Positions 53,100 through 61,315 of a DNA stretch of 64,000 nt are shown one piece after another. Both the position numbers and the translations under genes were made by a program. Where the stretch lies: contig NZ_BMWE01000011.1 in NCBI RefSeq assembly GCF_014651075.1, positions 1 to 64,000 on the forward strand, written 5' to 3'. The notes below the pieces were generated by a model, which did no database searches, was not told the origin of the DNA, and was given only the letters and a program-made list of their open reading frames with translations. This DNA is from Streptomyces djakartensis. Its GTDB lineage: Bacteria > Actinomycetota > Actinomycetes > Streptomycetales > Streptomycetaceae. Position 1 is the stretch's first letter. Each line of letters opens with the position of its first letter.

Positions 53100-54230
53100 T
53101 CAGCCGCTCAGACGCACCGGCATGATCAGGTACTTGTAGGCCTCGTCCGCCTCGGCGTCCAGTGCCGGCTTGCCGCTGAGCAGCGCCGGCTTCGTGGACG
53201 TCGTGAAGGACAGCTGGGCGACCGGGGAGTCGATGGCGCTCAGCCCGTCCAGCAGGAACGTCGGGTTGAAGGCGATCGAGATGTCGTCGCCCTCCAGCTG
53301 CGCGTCGACCCTTTCCACAGCCTGTGCGTCGTCACTGGAACCCGCCTCCAGGATCAGCACGCCCTGCTCGAAGCTGAGCCGCACCGGGGTGTTGCGCTCG
53401 GCGACCAGGGCCACGCGCTTGACGGCCTCCACGAAGGGGGCGGTCTCGATGACGGCGACGCTGTTGAACTCCGTCGGGAACAGCGTGCGGTACTTCGGGA
53501 GGTCGCCCTCCAGCAGACGGGTCGTGGTGCGGCGGCCGGCGCCCTCGAAACCGATCAGGCCTTCGCCCGAACCCGAGCCGGACAGCGCCAGGGTCACCTG
53601 GTCACCGCTGGTCAGGGCCTTGGCGGTGTCCAGGAGCGTCTTGGCCGGCACCAGGGCGACCGCGGAGGCCTCCGGGTTCTCCGGCTTCCACAGGAACTCG
53701 CGCACCGCGAAGCGGTAGCGGTCGGTGGACGCCAGGGTGACGGTGTCGCCCTCGATCTCGATCCGCACACCCGTCAGGACCGGCAGCGTGTCGTCACGGC
53801 CGGCCGCGATGGCCACCTGGGCGGCCGCGGAGGCGAAGACCTCGCCGGGGACCGTGCCCGTGGCGTTGGGCATCTGTGGCAGCGCCGGGTACTCCTCCAC
53901 AGGCAGGGTGTGGAGTGTGAACCGGGAGGAGCCGCAGACCACGGTCGCCCGTACACCGTCTGTGGAGATCTCCACCGGCCTGTTGGGGAGGGCACGGCAG
54001 ATGTCGGCGAGCAGACGGCCGGAGACCAGCACCGTGCCCTCCTCCTCGACCTCGGCCTCCACGGACACGCGCGCGGAGACCTCGTAGTCGAAGCCGGACA
54101 GGCTCAGCTGGCCGTCCTCCGCCTTCAGCAGCAGGCCGGCGAGGACAGGCGCCGGCGGACGGGCCGGGAGGCTGCGTGCCGCCCAGGCCACTGCCTCCGC
54201 GAGTACGTCGCGTTCCACCCGGATCTTCAC
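53100..54230 (-). CDS. dnaN: DNA polymerase III beta clamp
   Basis: Sliding clamp, 376 residues with three clamp domains. The N-terminus VKIRVERDVLAEAVAWAARSLPARPPAPVLAGLLL and the C-terminus DEAYKYLIMPVRLSG match the family. Positive residues of the inner ring and the hydrophobic partner pocket are intact at the C-terminus. GTG 54230 follows GGAGGCGGC; the open frame extends upstream through oriC DNA and is not coding. It reads away from oriC. Confidence 0.97.
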   Translation of the reverse strand: MKIRVERDVLAEAVAWAARSLPARPPAPVLAGLLLKAEDGQLSLSGFDYEVSARVSVEAEVEEEGTVLVSGRLLADICRALPNRPVEISTDGVRATVVCGSSRFTLHTLPVEEYPALPQMPNATGTVPGEVFASAAAQVAIAAGRDDTLPVLTGVRIEIEGDTVTLASTDRYRFAVREFLWKPENPEASAVALVPAKTLLDTAKALTSGDQVTLALSGSGSGEGLIGFEGAGRRTTTRLLEGDLPKYRTLFPTEFNSVAVIETAPFVEAVKRVALVAERNTPVRLSFEQGVLILEAGSSDDAQAVERVDAQLEGDDISIAFNPTFLLDGLSAIDSPVAQLSFTTSTKPALLSGKPALDAEADEAYKYLIMPVRLSG

Positions 54231-54399
54231 TGTTGCCGCCTCCTGCTGTTGCCGGCGCTTCTCGCTCTGCCTGGCCTTCGTCGTCTGTCTCGGTGTCGAC
54301 GGTCCCTGTGAGGGGGAGGACACCGGGGACCAGTCTGACGCACCGCACTGACAGTAGGTGCCTCTCGGGGTCAAGTCGTGACGAGGGGCGGTCGGGCGC

Positions 54400-54990
54400 C
54401 GGAGAGCGAGTTGTGCACAGGCCCCGCTTCGAAACGAATTCCCAGCTCTCTCTAGTCGGGAGTAGTAGTAGGGCCTGTGGATACCGTGGATAACCCCGTT
54501 TGCCCAGCTCAGAGCGGGAATTTTGTCCACGGGCCCTGTGGGTGGCGGCGGTGGACAACCTGGGGTCTCTGTGGAGAACGGAAAGTTCTGCACACCCCGT
54601 GCACAGGGGGAGGCGAGTTCTCCCCAGCGCTGTCCCCAGTTTTACCCACCTTTCCCACAGCCCAACCCGGCAGCTTCGTGTGACGCCTTTCACTCGACCC
54701 GGTGAGGAGGCGCGTCGCGTTGCCGAACAGTGGACAGTCATGTGGAGAAGCTGGGGATCGCTGGGGACAACTGGCCACAGCCTGTGGGTTGCCGGTGGAC
54801 AACTCGGTGCACAGCCTGTGGACCAACTATTGGTCCACAGGCTGTGGAAGATCTTCGTCCACGAATCCACACCCCTGTGACCTGGTCTGATGGTCTTTCA
54901 CCAAGGTCGCCTGTGGACACAGTCTGGACAACTTCCCGGTCCCCAGGATGTGGACGGGAAAAAGTCACCGAATCTGTGGAGAGTGGCCGT
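54400..54990. other. oriC: oriC, chromosomal replication origin
   Basis: The dnaN-dnaA interval (860 bp, no gene) is filled with DnaA boxes of the TTGTCCACA type on both strands. Examples: 54411 (TTGTGCACA), 54476, 54485, 54523 (TTGTCCACG), 54550, 54570, 54741, 54794, 54817, 54831, 54912, 54923, 54949 and 54975. Most match at 7 or 8 of 9 positions, and there is no AT-rich block of the E. coli kind, as is typical for Streptomyces. A 16-bp perfect inverted repeat is at 54810-54846. Confidence 0.93.
54810..54846. repeat. 16-bp perfect inverted repeat in oriC
   Basis: cacagcctgtggacca (54810-54825) and tggtccacaggctgtg (54831-54846) with loop ACTAT. Each arm contains one TGTGGACCA box, so two DnaA boxes face each other. 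Confidence 0.9.
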
Positions 54991-55033
54991 AACTCGGCAG
55001 GTAATCGAACAGCCGGCATCCGCGACATGACGA

Positions 55034-55068
55034 AGGGCGCCCCCGGAGGAGGTCTCCGGGGGCGCCCT
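55034..55068 (-). terminator. terminator after dnaA
   Basis: agggcgcccccggag (55034-55048) and ctccgggggcgccct (55054-55068), perfect 15-bp arms with a 5-nt loop. It separates dnaA from oriC. Confidence 0.85.
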
Positions 55069-55090
55069 CAGCGGCCTCGCGCGGTGGCCG

Positions 55091-57124
55091 TCAGCCGTTC
55101 TTGATGCGGTTGGTCAGCTCGGTGACCTGGTTGTAGATGGAGCGGCGCTCGGCCATCAGGTTGCGGATCTTGCGGTCCGCGTGCATGACCGTCGTGTGGT
55201 CGCGGCCGCCGAACAGTGCGCCGATCTTCGGCAGCGACAGGTCCGTGAGCTCACGGCACAGGTACATGGCGATCTGCCGGGCCGTGACGAGCTGGCGGCC
55301 CCGTGAGCTGCCGCACAGGTCCTCGACGGTGAGGCCGAAGTAGTCGGCGGTCGCGCCCATGATGGCCGTCGAGGTGATCTCCGGCGTCGCGTCGTCGCCA
55401 CCGGGGATCAGGTCCTTCAGCACGATCTCGGTCAGGCCCAGGTCCACCGGCTGCCGGTTGAGCGAGGCGAACGCCGTGACCCGGATCAGCGCGCCCTCCA
55501 GCTCGCGGATGTTGCGCGAGATCCGCGAGGCGATGAACTCCAGCACCTCCGGCGGGGCGTTCAGCTGTTCCTGCACCGCCTTCTTGCGCAGGATCGCGAT
55601 CCGCGTCTCCAGCTCGGGCGGCTGGACGTCCGTGATCAGGCCCCACTCGAAGCGGTTCCGCAGCCGGTCCTCCAGCGTCACCAGCTGCTTGGGCGGCCGG
55701 TCGCTGGAGAGCACGATCTGCTTGTTGGCGTTGTGGAGGGTGTTGAAGGTGTGGAAGAACTCCTCCTGCGTCGACTCCTTGTCCGCCAGGAACTGGATGT
55801 CGTCGACGAGGAGGATGTCCATCTCGCGGTAGCGCTTGCGGAAGCTGTCGCCCTTGCCGTCGCGGATGGAGTTGATGAACTCGTTGGTGAACTCCTCCGA
55901 GCTGACGTACCGCACGCGCGTGCCCGGGTAGAGGCTGCGGGCGTAGTGCCCGATCGCGTGCAGCAGGTGCGTCTTGCCGAGTCCGGACTCCCCGTAGATG
56001 AACAAGGGGTTGTAGGCCTTCGCCGGCGCCTCGGCCACGGCCACCGCGGCCGCGTGCGCGAAGCGGTTGGAGGCGCCGATGACGAAGGTGTCGAAGAGGT
56101 ACTTCGGGTTCAGCCGCGCCGTGGGCTCGCCGGGGCCGGTCGCCGGTGCGGGCTGCGCGGCCAGCGGGCCGGGCGCACCGGTGGTGGGCAGGTTCGGGCC
56201 GACGGGGCCGCCGCGGTGCACGTGCCCCGAGCCGGGCGGCGGCTCGGGCAGCTCGCGGCGGACCGGGTCGCGCTGGTCGTACTCGGCGCGTGGGGGGTCG
56301 TAGTCGGAGCGCGGCTGCTCGTAGGAGGGGCGCTCCACGGACTGCGGGCGGTAGTCCTGGGAGGGGGGCCCGTAGGTGTCCTTGGGGGACGAGCCGTAGG
56401 TGTCCTGTGCGCCGTAGGTGTCTGAGGAGCCGTATGGCTTCGGCGTTCCGTAGGAGTCCTGAGGGGTGTAGGAGTCCTGGCCGCCGTAGGAGTCCTGGCT
56501 CGGTGACGCGTACGGGTCACGCTCGGGGAAGCCGAGGCGCTGCTGTTGCCAGCCGTAGTCGTCGTGCGTCGGCCGCGGCCAGGAGCCGGGCTCGGGGCGC
56601 TGGTACTCGGACGGGTAGGCGGGGCGGGCGCTGGGCAGTTGATCTCCGCGCTGATCTGCGCGCGTAGGCGGGAGCTGGTCTCCTGCCGTTCCCGGCAGTG
56701 GGTCGGCGCGATGGCGGCCGTATCCCTCGTACCCGTCGCGCTCCTGGCGCTCGTACCCGTCGCGCTCCTGGCGCGCGGCCGGGATCTCGGGCTCCTCGTA
56801 GCGCGGCTGGGGGCGGGCCGAGGGCGCCGGCGTGGCCGGGGGCTCGCCGGCGGAGTCGTCGACAGTGATCGCGATCCGGATCGGGCGGCCGCACTCGCGG
56901 CTCAGCGTCTCGCTGACGACGGGCGCCAGGCGGCCCTCGAGCACGCCCTTCGCGAATTCGTTGGGTACGGCGAGCAGAGCGGTGTCGGCGACCAGCGCGA
57001 GCGGCTGGCAGCGGCGGATCCAGTGCTCGTCCTTCGCCTCGACCCCTTGGCCGCGGCCCTCTCCGAGGAGCTGCTCCAATACGCGTGGCCACACTGCGGC
57101 AAGATCGGCAGGTACGTCAGCCAC
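55091..57124 (-). CDS. dnaA: chromosomal replication initiator DnaA
   Basis: AAA+ initiator, 677 residues, longer than E. coli DnaA (467) because domain II is large. Domain I occupies residues 1-100 (MADVPADLAAVWPRVLEQLL). Domain II runs from about 105 to 335 and is Asp/Tyr/Gly/Pro-rich with repeats such as ERQERDGYE and DSYG/DTYG units. Domain III has Walker A GESGLGKTHLL, Walker B LLVDDIQFLA and sensor GALIRV. Domain IV has the signature GGRDHTTVMHADRKI for box recognition. GTG 57124. It is transcribed away from the rpmH promoter, toward oriC. Confidence 0.97.
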   Translation of the reverse strand: MADVPADLAAVWPRVLEQLLGEGRGQGVEAKDEHWIRRCQPLALVADTALLAVPNEFAKGVLEGRLAPVVSETLSRECGRPIRIAITVDDSAGEPPATPAPSARPQPRYEEPEIPAARQERDGYERQERDGYEGYGRHRADPLPGTAGDQLPPTRADQRGDQLPSARPAYPSEYQRPEPGSWPRPTHDDYGWQQQRLGFPERDPYASPSQDSYGGQDSYTPQDSYGTPKPYGSSDTYGAQDTYGSSPKDTYGPPSQDYRPQSVERPSYEQPRSDYDPPRAEYDQRDPVRRELPEPPPGSGHVHRGGPVGPNLPTTGAPGPLAAQPAPATGPGEPTARLNPKYLFDTFVIGASNRFAHAAAVAVAEAPAKAYNPLFIYGESGLGKTHLLHAIGHYARSLYPGTRVRYVSSEEFTNEFINSIRDGKGDSFRKRYREMDILLVDDIQFLADKESTQEEFFHTFNTLHNANKQIVLSSDRPPKQLVTLEDRLRNRFEWGLITDVQPPELETRIAILRKKAVQEQLNAPPEVLEFIASRISRNIRELEGALIRVTAFASLNRQPVDLGLTEIVLKDLIPGGDDATPEITSTAIMGATADYFGLTVEDLCGSSRGRQLVTARQIAMYLCRELTDLSLPKIGALFGGRDHTTVMHADRKIRNLMAERRSIYNQVTELTNRIKNG

Positions 57125-57498
57125 AGGGCACGCTCTTTCGCAGGTCCCACGAACGTGTGGTTCTGGGACGGGTTGGGATCCAAGACGGATGGCGCAGGGA
57201 CAAGGGAAGGAATCGGAGTTCCGTCACGGTAGTCAGGGCGGCCGGTAGGGTTCAAGTTGTTGTCCCCAGCCTGTGGACAAGTGTCTCCGGGCAGGTGCTG
57301 GTTTGACCGGATGGCGTAGCCGCGCGTACCGTAACCAGGTCGAGTTGTCGATGGCTGCTGCCGCCTGCCTCCGATGGGCACAGATCATTTGGGTGATCGG
57401 TAAGCGGTGCACTCGGGCGTAACTGCGAGCTACTCGTGGGCGCACGGTGACAGCCAGGACGGCACCCCGCAACTACCGATTTCTTCTGGAGCCCCCGA
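57125..57498. promoter_or_regulatory. dnaA-rpmH divergent promoter region
   Basis: About 374 bases serving dnaA (minus) and rpmH-rnpA (plus). It holds two facing DnaA boxes at 57260-57280, about 135 bp upstream of the dnaA start, the position expected for dnaA autoregulation. No other clear element is seen. Confidence 0.6.
57260..57280. promoter_or_regulatory. facing DnaA boxes upstream of dnaA
   Basis: TTGTCCCCA (57260-57268) and TGTGGACAA (57272-57280), inverted, three bases apart. The second is a perfect box. Confidence 0.7.
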
Positions 57499-57636
57499 GT
57501 GAGCAAGCGCACCTTCCAGCCGAACAACCGTCGTCGCGCGAAGACCCACGGCTTCCGGCTGCGTATGCGCACCCGTGCCGGCCGCGCGATTCTCGCGTCC
57601 CGCCGTAGCAAGGGTCGCGCCCGTCTGTCCGCCTGA
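57499..57636 (+). CDS. rpmH: 50S ribosomal protein L34
   Basis: A 45-residue highly basic protein, VSKRTFQPNNRRRAKTHGFR and LRMRTRAGRAILASRRSKGRARLSA, matching L34 over its whole length. GTG 57499 follows GGAG. First gene of the rpmH-rnpA-yidD-yidC-jag-rsmG unit. Confidence 0.98.
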   Translation: MSKRTFQPNNRRRAKTHGFRLRMRTRAGRAILASRRSKGRARLSA

Positions 57637-57657
57637 TCCCGGTCAGGTCATGACGTC

Positions 57658-58029
57658 GTGCTGCCCACCGAGAACCGGCTGAGGCGGCGCGAGGACTTCG
57701 CGACCGCGGTACGGCGAGGGCGTCGGGCAGGACGCCCGCACCTCGTCGTCCACCTTCGAAGCGGTGCAACGGACCCGCATGCGCCTGGGGAGAGCGCTCC
57801 CCCGACGCGTGCGGGTTTCGTCGTGAGCAAGGCCGTGGGTGGCGCCGTCGTACGCAACAAAGTGAAGCGCAGGCTTCGCCACCTGATGCGCGAGCGAGTC
57901 GCCCTGCTGCCCCCCGGTAGCCTGGTAGTCGTACGAGCGCTGCCCGGAGCGGGCGACGCCGACCACGCACAGCTGGCCCGAGACCTGGATGCCGCTCTCC
58001 AGCGGCTGCTGGGAGGGGGCGCGCGATGA
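57658..58029 (+). CDS. rnpA: ribonuclease P protein component
   Basis: Protein part of RNase P, 123 residues. It has the N-terminal LPTENRLRRREDFATAVRRGRRAGRPHLVV and the RNR signature AVVRNKVKRRLRHLMRE. GTG 57658, 21 bp after rpmH. Its stop overlaps the yidD ATG (ATGA). Confidence 0.96.
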   Translation: MLPTENRLRRREDFATAVRRGRRAGRPHLVVHLRSGATDPHAPGESAPPTRAGFVVSKAVGGAVVRNKVKRRLRHLMRERVALLPPGSLVVVRALPGAGDADHAQLARDLDAALQRLLGGGAR

Positions 58030-58400
58030 AGTACCCGCTGCTGGCCCTGATCAAGCTCTACCAGTGGACGATCAGTCCGCTGCTGGGGCCGGTCTGCAAG
58101 TACTACCCGTCGTGTTCCCACTACGGCTACACGGCCATCGACCGGCACGGTGCCATCAAGGGAACGGCACTCACGGCCTGGCGCATCCTGCGATGCAATC
58201 CGTGGTCGCTGGGCGGTGTGGACCACGTCCCGCCGCGCAAGCGCCCGCGGTGGCACGAACTGCTGCGCAACGCGTGGCGCGCACGCAAGGGCGGGCCCTC
58301 CGCCGCCGCACCGGCCACCGAGGGGCAGACTTCCCCCACAAGTCGGTCCAGCCCCTCGAGCCCGGCCGCAGAGACACCGTCCCATGCCCAAGGAGCATGA
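58026..58400 (+). CDS. yidD: membrane protein insertion efficiency factor YidD
   Basis: YidD family (DUF37): MKYPLLALIKLYQWTISPLLG, the three-cysteine part CKYYPSCSHYGYTAIDRHGAIKGTALTAWRILRCNPWS, and GGVDHVPP. The family core is about 75 residues; the last 45 (Ala/Pro/Ser/Thr-rich) are a Streptomyces-type tail. 124 residues in all. It assists YidC-dependent insertion. Confidence 0.94.
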   Translation: MKYPLLALIKLYQWTISPLLGPVCKYYPSCSHYGYTAIDRHGAIKGTALTAWRILRCNPWSLGGVDHVPPRKRPRWHELLRNAWRARKGGPSAAAPATEGQTSPTSRSSPSSPAAETPSHAQGA

Positions 58401-58403
58401 TTA

Positions 58404-59681
58404 GTGGACACGATTGCCAGCCTCTTCAGCTTCATCACCACACCCGTCTCCTGGGTCATCGTCCAGTTCCACACGGTGTACGGCGCCATCTTCGGCCCTG
58501 ACACCGGCTGGGCCTGGGGCCTGTCGATCGTGTCCCTGGTGATCCTTATCCGCATCTGCCTGATCCCGCTCTTCGTGAAGCAGATCAAGGCGACTCGGGC
58601 CATGCAGACGCTCCAGCCCGAGATGAAGAAGATCCAGGAGCGCTACAAGAACGACAAGCAGCGTCAGTCCGAAGAGATGATGAAGCTGTACAAGGACACG
58701 GGCACCAACCCGCTGTCCTCGTGCCTTCCCATCCTGGCGCAGTCCCCGTTCTTCTTCGCCCTGTACCACGTGCTCAACAGCATCGCGTCGAACGACACCA
58801 TCGGCGTGATCAACGAGAACCTGCTGCAGAGCGCGCAGAAGGCACACATCGTCGGTGCGCCGCTGGCGGCGAAGTTCACCGACAGCGCGTCGAAGGTGGA
58901 AGCACTCGGTGCCTCCCTCACCGACGTCCGCGTGGTCACCGCCGTCATGATCGTCCTGATGTCGGCGTCGCAGTTCTTCACGCAGCGCCAGCTGATGACG
59001 AAGAACGTCGACACCACGGTGAAGACGCCGTTCATGCAGCAGCAGAAGATGCTGATGTACGTCTTCCCCGTCATGTTCGCCGTCTTCGGCATCAACTTCC
59101 CCGTCGGTGTCCTCGTGTACTGGCTGACCACCAACGTGTGGACCATGGGCCAGCAGATGTACGTCATCCGCAACAACCCGACGCCGGGTTCCAAGGCCCA
59201 GGCCGAGTACCTGGAGCGTCTGACCAAGCACGTCACGCAGCACAGCAAGGTCGGCCGGCGCCGTGACCGGACCATCGTCAAGGCGATCGTCGCCAAGGGA
59301 CGCGACCGCAACGAGTTCGAGCGCAAGTTCATCAACGGTCTGAGCAAGGCCGGTCTCGCAGCCCAGGCCGACGGCACCGTGATCAAGAGCGAATCCGCTG
59401 CCGCCGCCCAGGCCGAGGACGGCGCTCCGGCCACCACCGGCACTCCGAAGCGTCAGCAGCCCAAGCGGCAGAGCAAGTCTCAGCGGCAGTCCGGCGGCGC
59501 CAGGGCGGCCGGTGAGCACGAACCGAAGACATCGCTCAGCAAGTCCGACCAACCCGAGGACGCCAAGCCCGCCGCCGCTGCCCAGAAGGGCGGCGCCAAG
59601 CCCGGCGGTGGTACCCGCAGCAAGGCCCAGTCCGGACAGCGCAAGGGCCCGCAGCGGCCCAAGTCCCCGTCCAAGAAGTAA
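58404..59681 (+). CDS. yidC: membrane protein insertase YidC
   Basis: YidC/Oxa1/Alb3 insertase, 425 residues. Core membrane segments: GWAWGLSIVSLVILIRICLIPLFVKQIKA, ILAQSPFFFALYHVLNSI, and the C-terminal pair PVMFAVFGINFPVGVLVYWLTTNVWTMGQQM. No large periplasmic P1 domain, as in Gram-positives. The C-terminal 150 residues are basic and Ala/Gly/Lys-rich and could bind ribosomes. GTG 58404, four bases after yidD. Confidence 0.96.
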   Translation: MDTIASLFSFITTPVSWVIVQFHTVYGAIFGPDTGWAWGLSIVSLVILIRICLIPLFVKQIKATRAMQTLQPEMKKIQERYKNDKQRQSEEMMKLYKDTGTNPLSSCLPILAQSPFFFALYHVLNSIASNDTIGVINENLLQSAQKAHIVGAPLAAKFTDSASKVEALGASLTDVRVVTAVMIVLMSASQFFTQRQLMTKNVDTTVKTPFMQQQKMLMYVFPVMFAVFGINFPVGVLVYWLTTNVWTMGQQMYVIRNNPTPGSKAQAEYLERLTKHVTQHSKVGRRRDRTIVKAIVAKGRDRNEFERKFINGLSKAGLAAQADGTVIKSESAAAAQAEDGAPATTGTPKRQQPKRQSKSQRQSGGARAAGEHEPKTSLSKSDQPEDAKPAAAAQKGGAKPGGGTRSKAQSGQRKGPQRPKSPSKK

Positions 59682-59696
59682 GAAGGAGTCCATCCC

Positions 59697-60209
59697 GTGA
59701 CGGAAGGCACCACCTCCGCCGCTGCCGAGGGTGCAGACACCCTGACTCGCCTGGAGCAGGAGGGCGAGATCGCTGCGGACTACCTGGAGGGTCTGCTCGA
59801 CATCGCCGACCTCGACGGCGACATCGACATGGACGTCGAGGCCGACCGTGCCTCCGTCTCGATCATCAGCGACACGGGCAGCCGTGACCTGCAGAAGCTG
59901 GTCGGCCGTGAGGGTGAGGTACTGGAGGCGCTCCAGGAGCTCACTCGTCTGGCCGTGCTCCGGGAGACCGGTGACCGCAGCCGCCTGATGCTCGACATCG
60001 CGGGATACCGCGCCGAGAAGCGCTCCGAGCTGTCCGAGCTGGGGGCCAAGGCCGCCGCGGAAGCCAAGAGCAGCGGTGAGGCCGTGAAGCTGAAGCCGAT
60101 GACGCCGTTCGAGCGCAAGGTCGTGCACGACGCGGTCAAGGCCGCGGGGCTGCGCAGCGAGTCCGAGGGCGAGGAGCCGCAGCGCTTCGTCGTCGTGCTG
60201 CCCGCCTGA
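59697..60209 (+). CDS. jag: Jag/KhpB RNA-binding protein
   Basis: A 170-residue KH-R3H protein: DRASVSIISDTGSRDLQKLVGREGEVLEALQELTRLAVLRETGDRSRLMLDIAGYRAEKR carries the KH GREG loop, and PMTPFERKVVHDAVKAAGLRSESEGEEPQRFVVVLP the R3H end. The N-terminal Jag_N domain is missing, as in other actinobacteria. GTG 59697 follows AAGGAG. Cytosolic; partner and RNA targets in Streptomyces are unknown. Confidence 0.93.
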   Translation: MTEGTTSAAAEGADTLTRLEQEGEIAADYLEGLLDIADLDGDIDMDVEADRASVSIISDTGSRDLQKLVGREGEVLEALQELTRLAVLRETGDRSRLMLDIAGYRAEKRSELSELGAKAAAEAKSSGEAVKLKPMTPFERKVVHDAVKAAGLRSESEGEEPQRFVVVLPA

Positions 60210-60226
60210 TCGGTCCTGAGTTTTCC

Positions 60227-60255
60227 CGGCCCCGTCTGTTGCGCAGACGGGGCCG
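60227..60255 (+). terminator. terminator after jag
   Basis: cggccccgtctg (60227-60238) and cagacggggccg (60244-60255), perfect 12-bp arms, loop TTGCG. Confidence 0.85.
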
Positions 60256-60333
60256 AACTTTGTCAGCCTGATAGTTCTGGTGGTTCTGTCGTCGGCGCCG
60301 GTGCGCTGACGCGGTACGGAAGGACGGTCCCCC

Positions 60334-61050
60334 GTGACGGAGGCAGCGGAGCTTCCACCCGCGCCCGAGCAGGCGCGCGAGGTGTTCGGTGATCGCTACG
60401 CGGATGCGGTGCGGTACGCCGAGCTGCTCGCTGAGGCGGGCGTGCAGCGTGGTCTCATCGGCCCGCGTGAGGTGCCCCGCCTGTGGGAGCGGCACCTGCT
60501 GAACTGCGCGGTGCTCTCCGAAGTCGTGCCCGAGGGCGTGACGGTGTGCGATGTCGGCTCGGGTGCGGGTCTCCCGGGCATCCCGCTGGCGCTGGTCAGG
60601 GACGACCTGAAGATCACGCTCCTGGAGCCGCTGCTGCGGCGTACCAACTTCCTCACCGAAGTTGTGGAACTGCTCGGTCTCGACCATGTGACTGTCGTGC
60701 GGGGCCGGGCCGAGGAGGTCATGGGGAAGATCCAGCCCGTCCATGTCGTGACGGCCCGAGCCGTCGCGCCGCTCGACCGTCTCGCGACCTGGGGTATCCC
60801 GCTGCTGCGACCCTACGGGGAGATGCTCGCCCTCAAGGGCGACGCCGCCGAGGAGGAGCTGAAGAGCGCGTCGGTGGCCCTGAGCAAGCTGGGTGCGGTG
60901 GAGACGTCCATTCTGCATGTCGGTGAGGGCGTGGTGGATCCGATGTCCACGGTCGTCCGGGTCGAGGTCGGTGAGAGCCCGGGAGGCGTGCGCTTTGCGG
61001 CGAAGCGCGCCAAGGCGGCTCGCACGGGCCGAGCGCGCCGACGGCGCTGA
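60334..61050 (+). CDS. rsmG: 16S rRNA (guanine527-N7)-methyltransferase RsmG
   Basis: SAM-dependent methylation of 16S rRNA G527; 238 residues. GTG 60334, with AAGGAC upstream. Visible motifs are RHLLNCAVLSEVVPEGVTVCDVGSGAGLPGIPLALVRDDLKITLLEP for SAM binding and VTARAVAPLDRLATWGIPLLRPYGEMLALKGDAAEEEL. Loss of RsmG gives low-level streptomycin resistance in many bacteria. The C-terminus is basic (KRAKAARTGRARRRR). It precedes parA by 265 bp. Confidence 0.95.
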   Translation: MTEAAELPPAPEQAREVFGDRYADAVRYAELLAEAGVQRGLIGPREVPRLWERHLLNCAVLSEVVPEGVTVCDVGSGAGLPGIPLALVRDDLKITLLEPLLRRTNFLTEVVELLGLDHVTVVRGRAEEVMGKIQPVHVVTARAVAPLDRLATWGIPLLRPYGEMLALKGDAAEEELKSASVALSKLGAVETSILHVGEGVVDPMSTVVRVEVGESPGGVRFAAKRAKAARTGRARRRR

Positions 61051-61143
61051 CCCGTCCTGCGGACGCGACGTACTCCACACAAGCTGCCAAACCCAGACAT
61101 GCCGGAGTGTCGCGACGGTTCGGCCCCGACCGCTGTGCATCGT

Positions 61144-61157
61144 GTTTCACGTGAAAC
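61144..61157. promoter_or_regulatory. parS site in the rsmG-parA gap
   Basis: Exact GTTTCACGTGAAAC, 159 bp before the parA start used here. Confidence 0.95.
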
Positions 61158-61315
61158 GTCGCTCACTGCTGCACGGCATCATCAGTCGTGGCCGCGCTGC
61201 GGCCGAACCCCGCGACCGTAAGCCTCTGGGTTCACTCGATGAGGAAACCGAGTTGTCCACAGAGGTGGATTTCTCCACAGAACGCCAGGCCTCACTGGTT
61301 CACGACCCCGATGGC

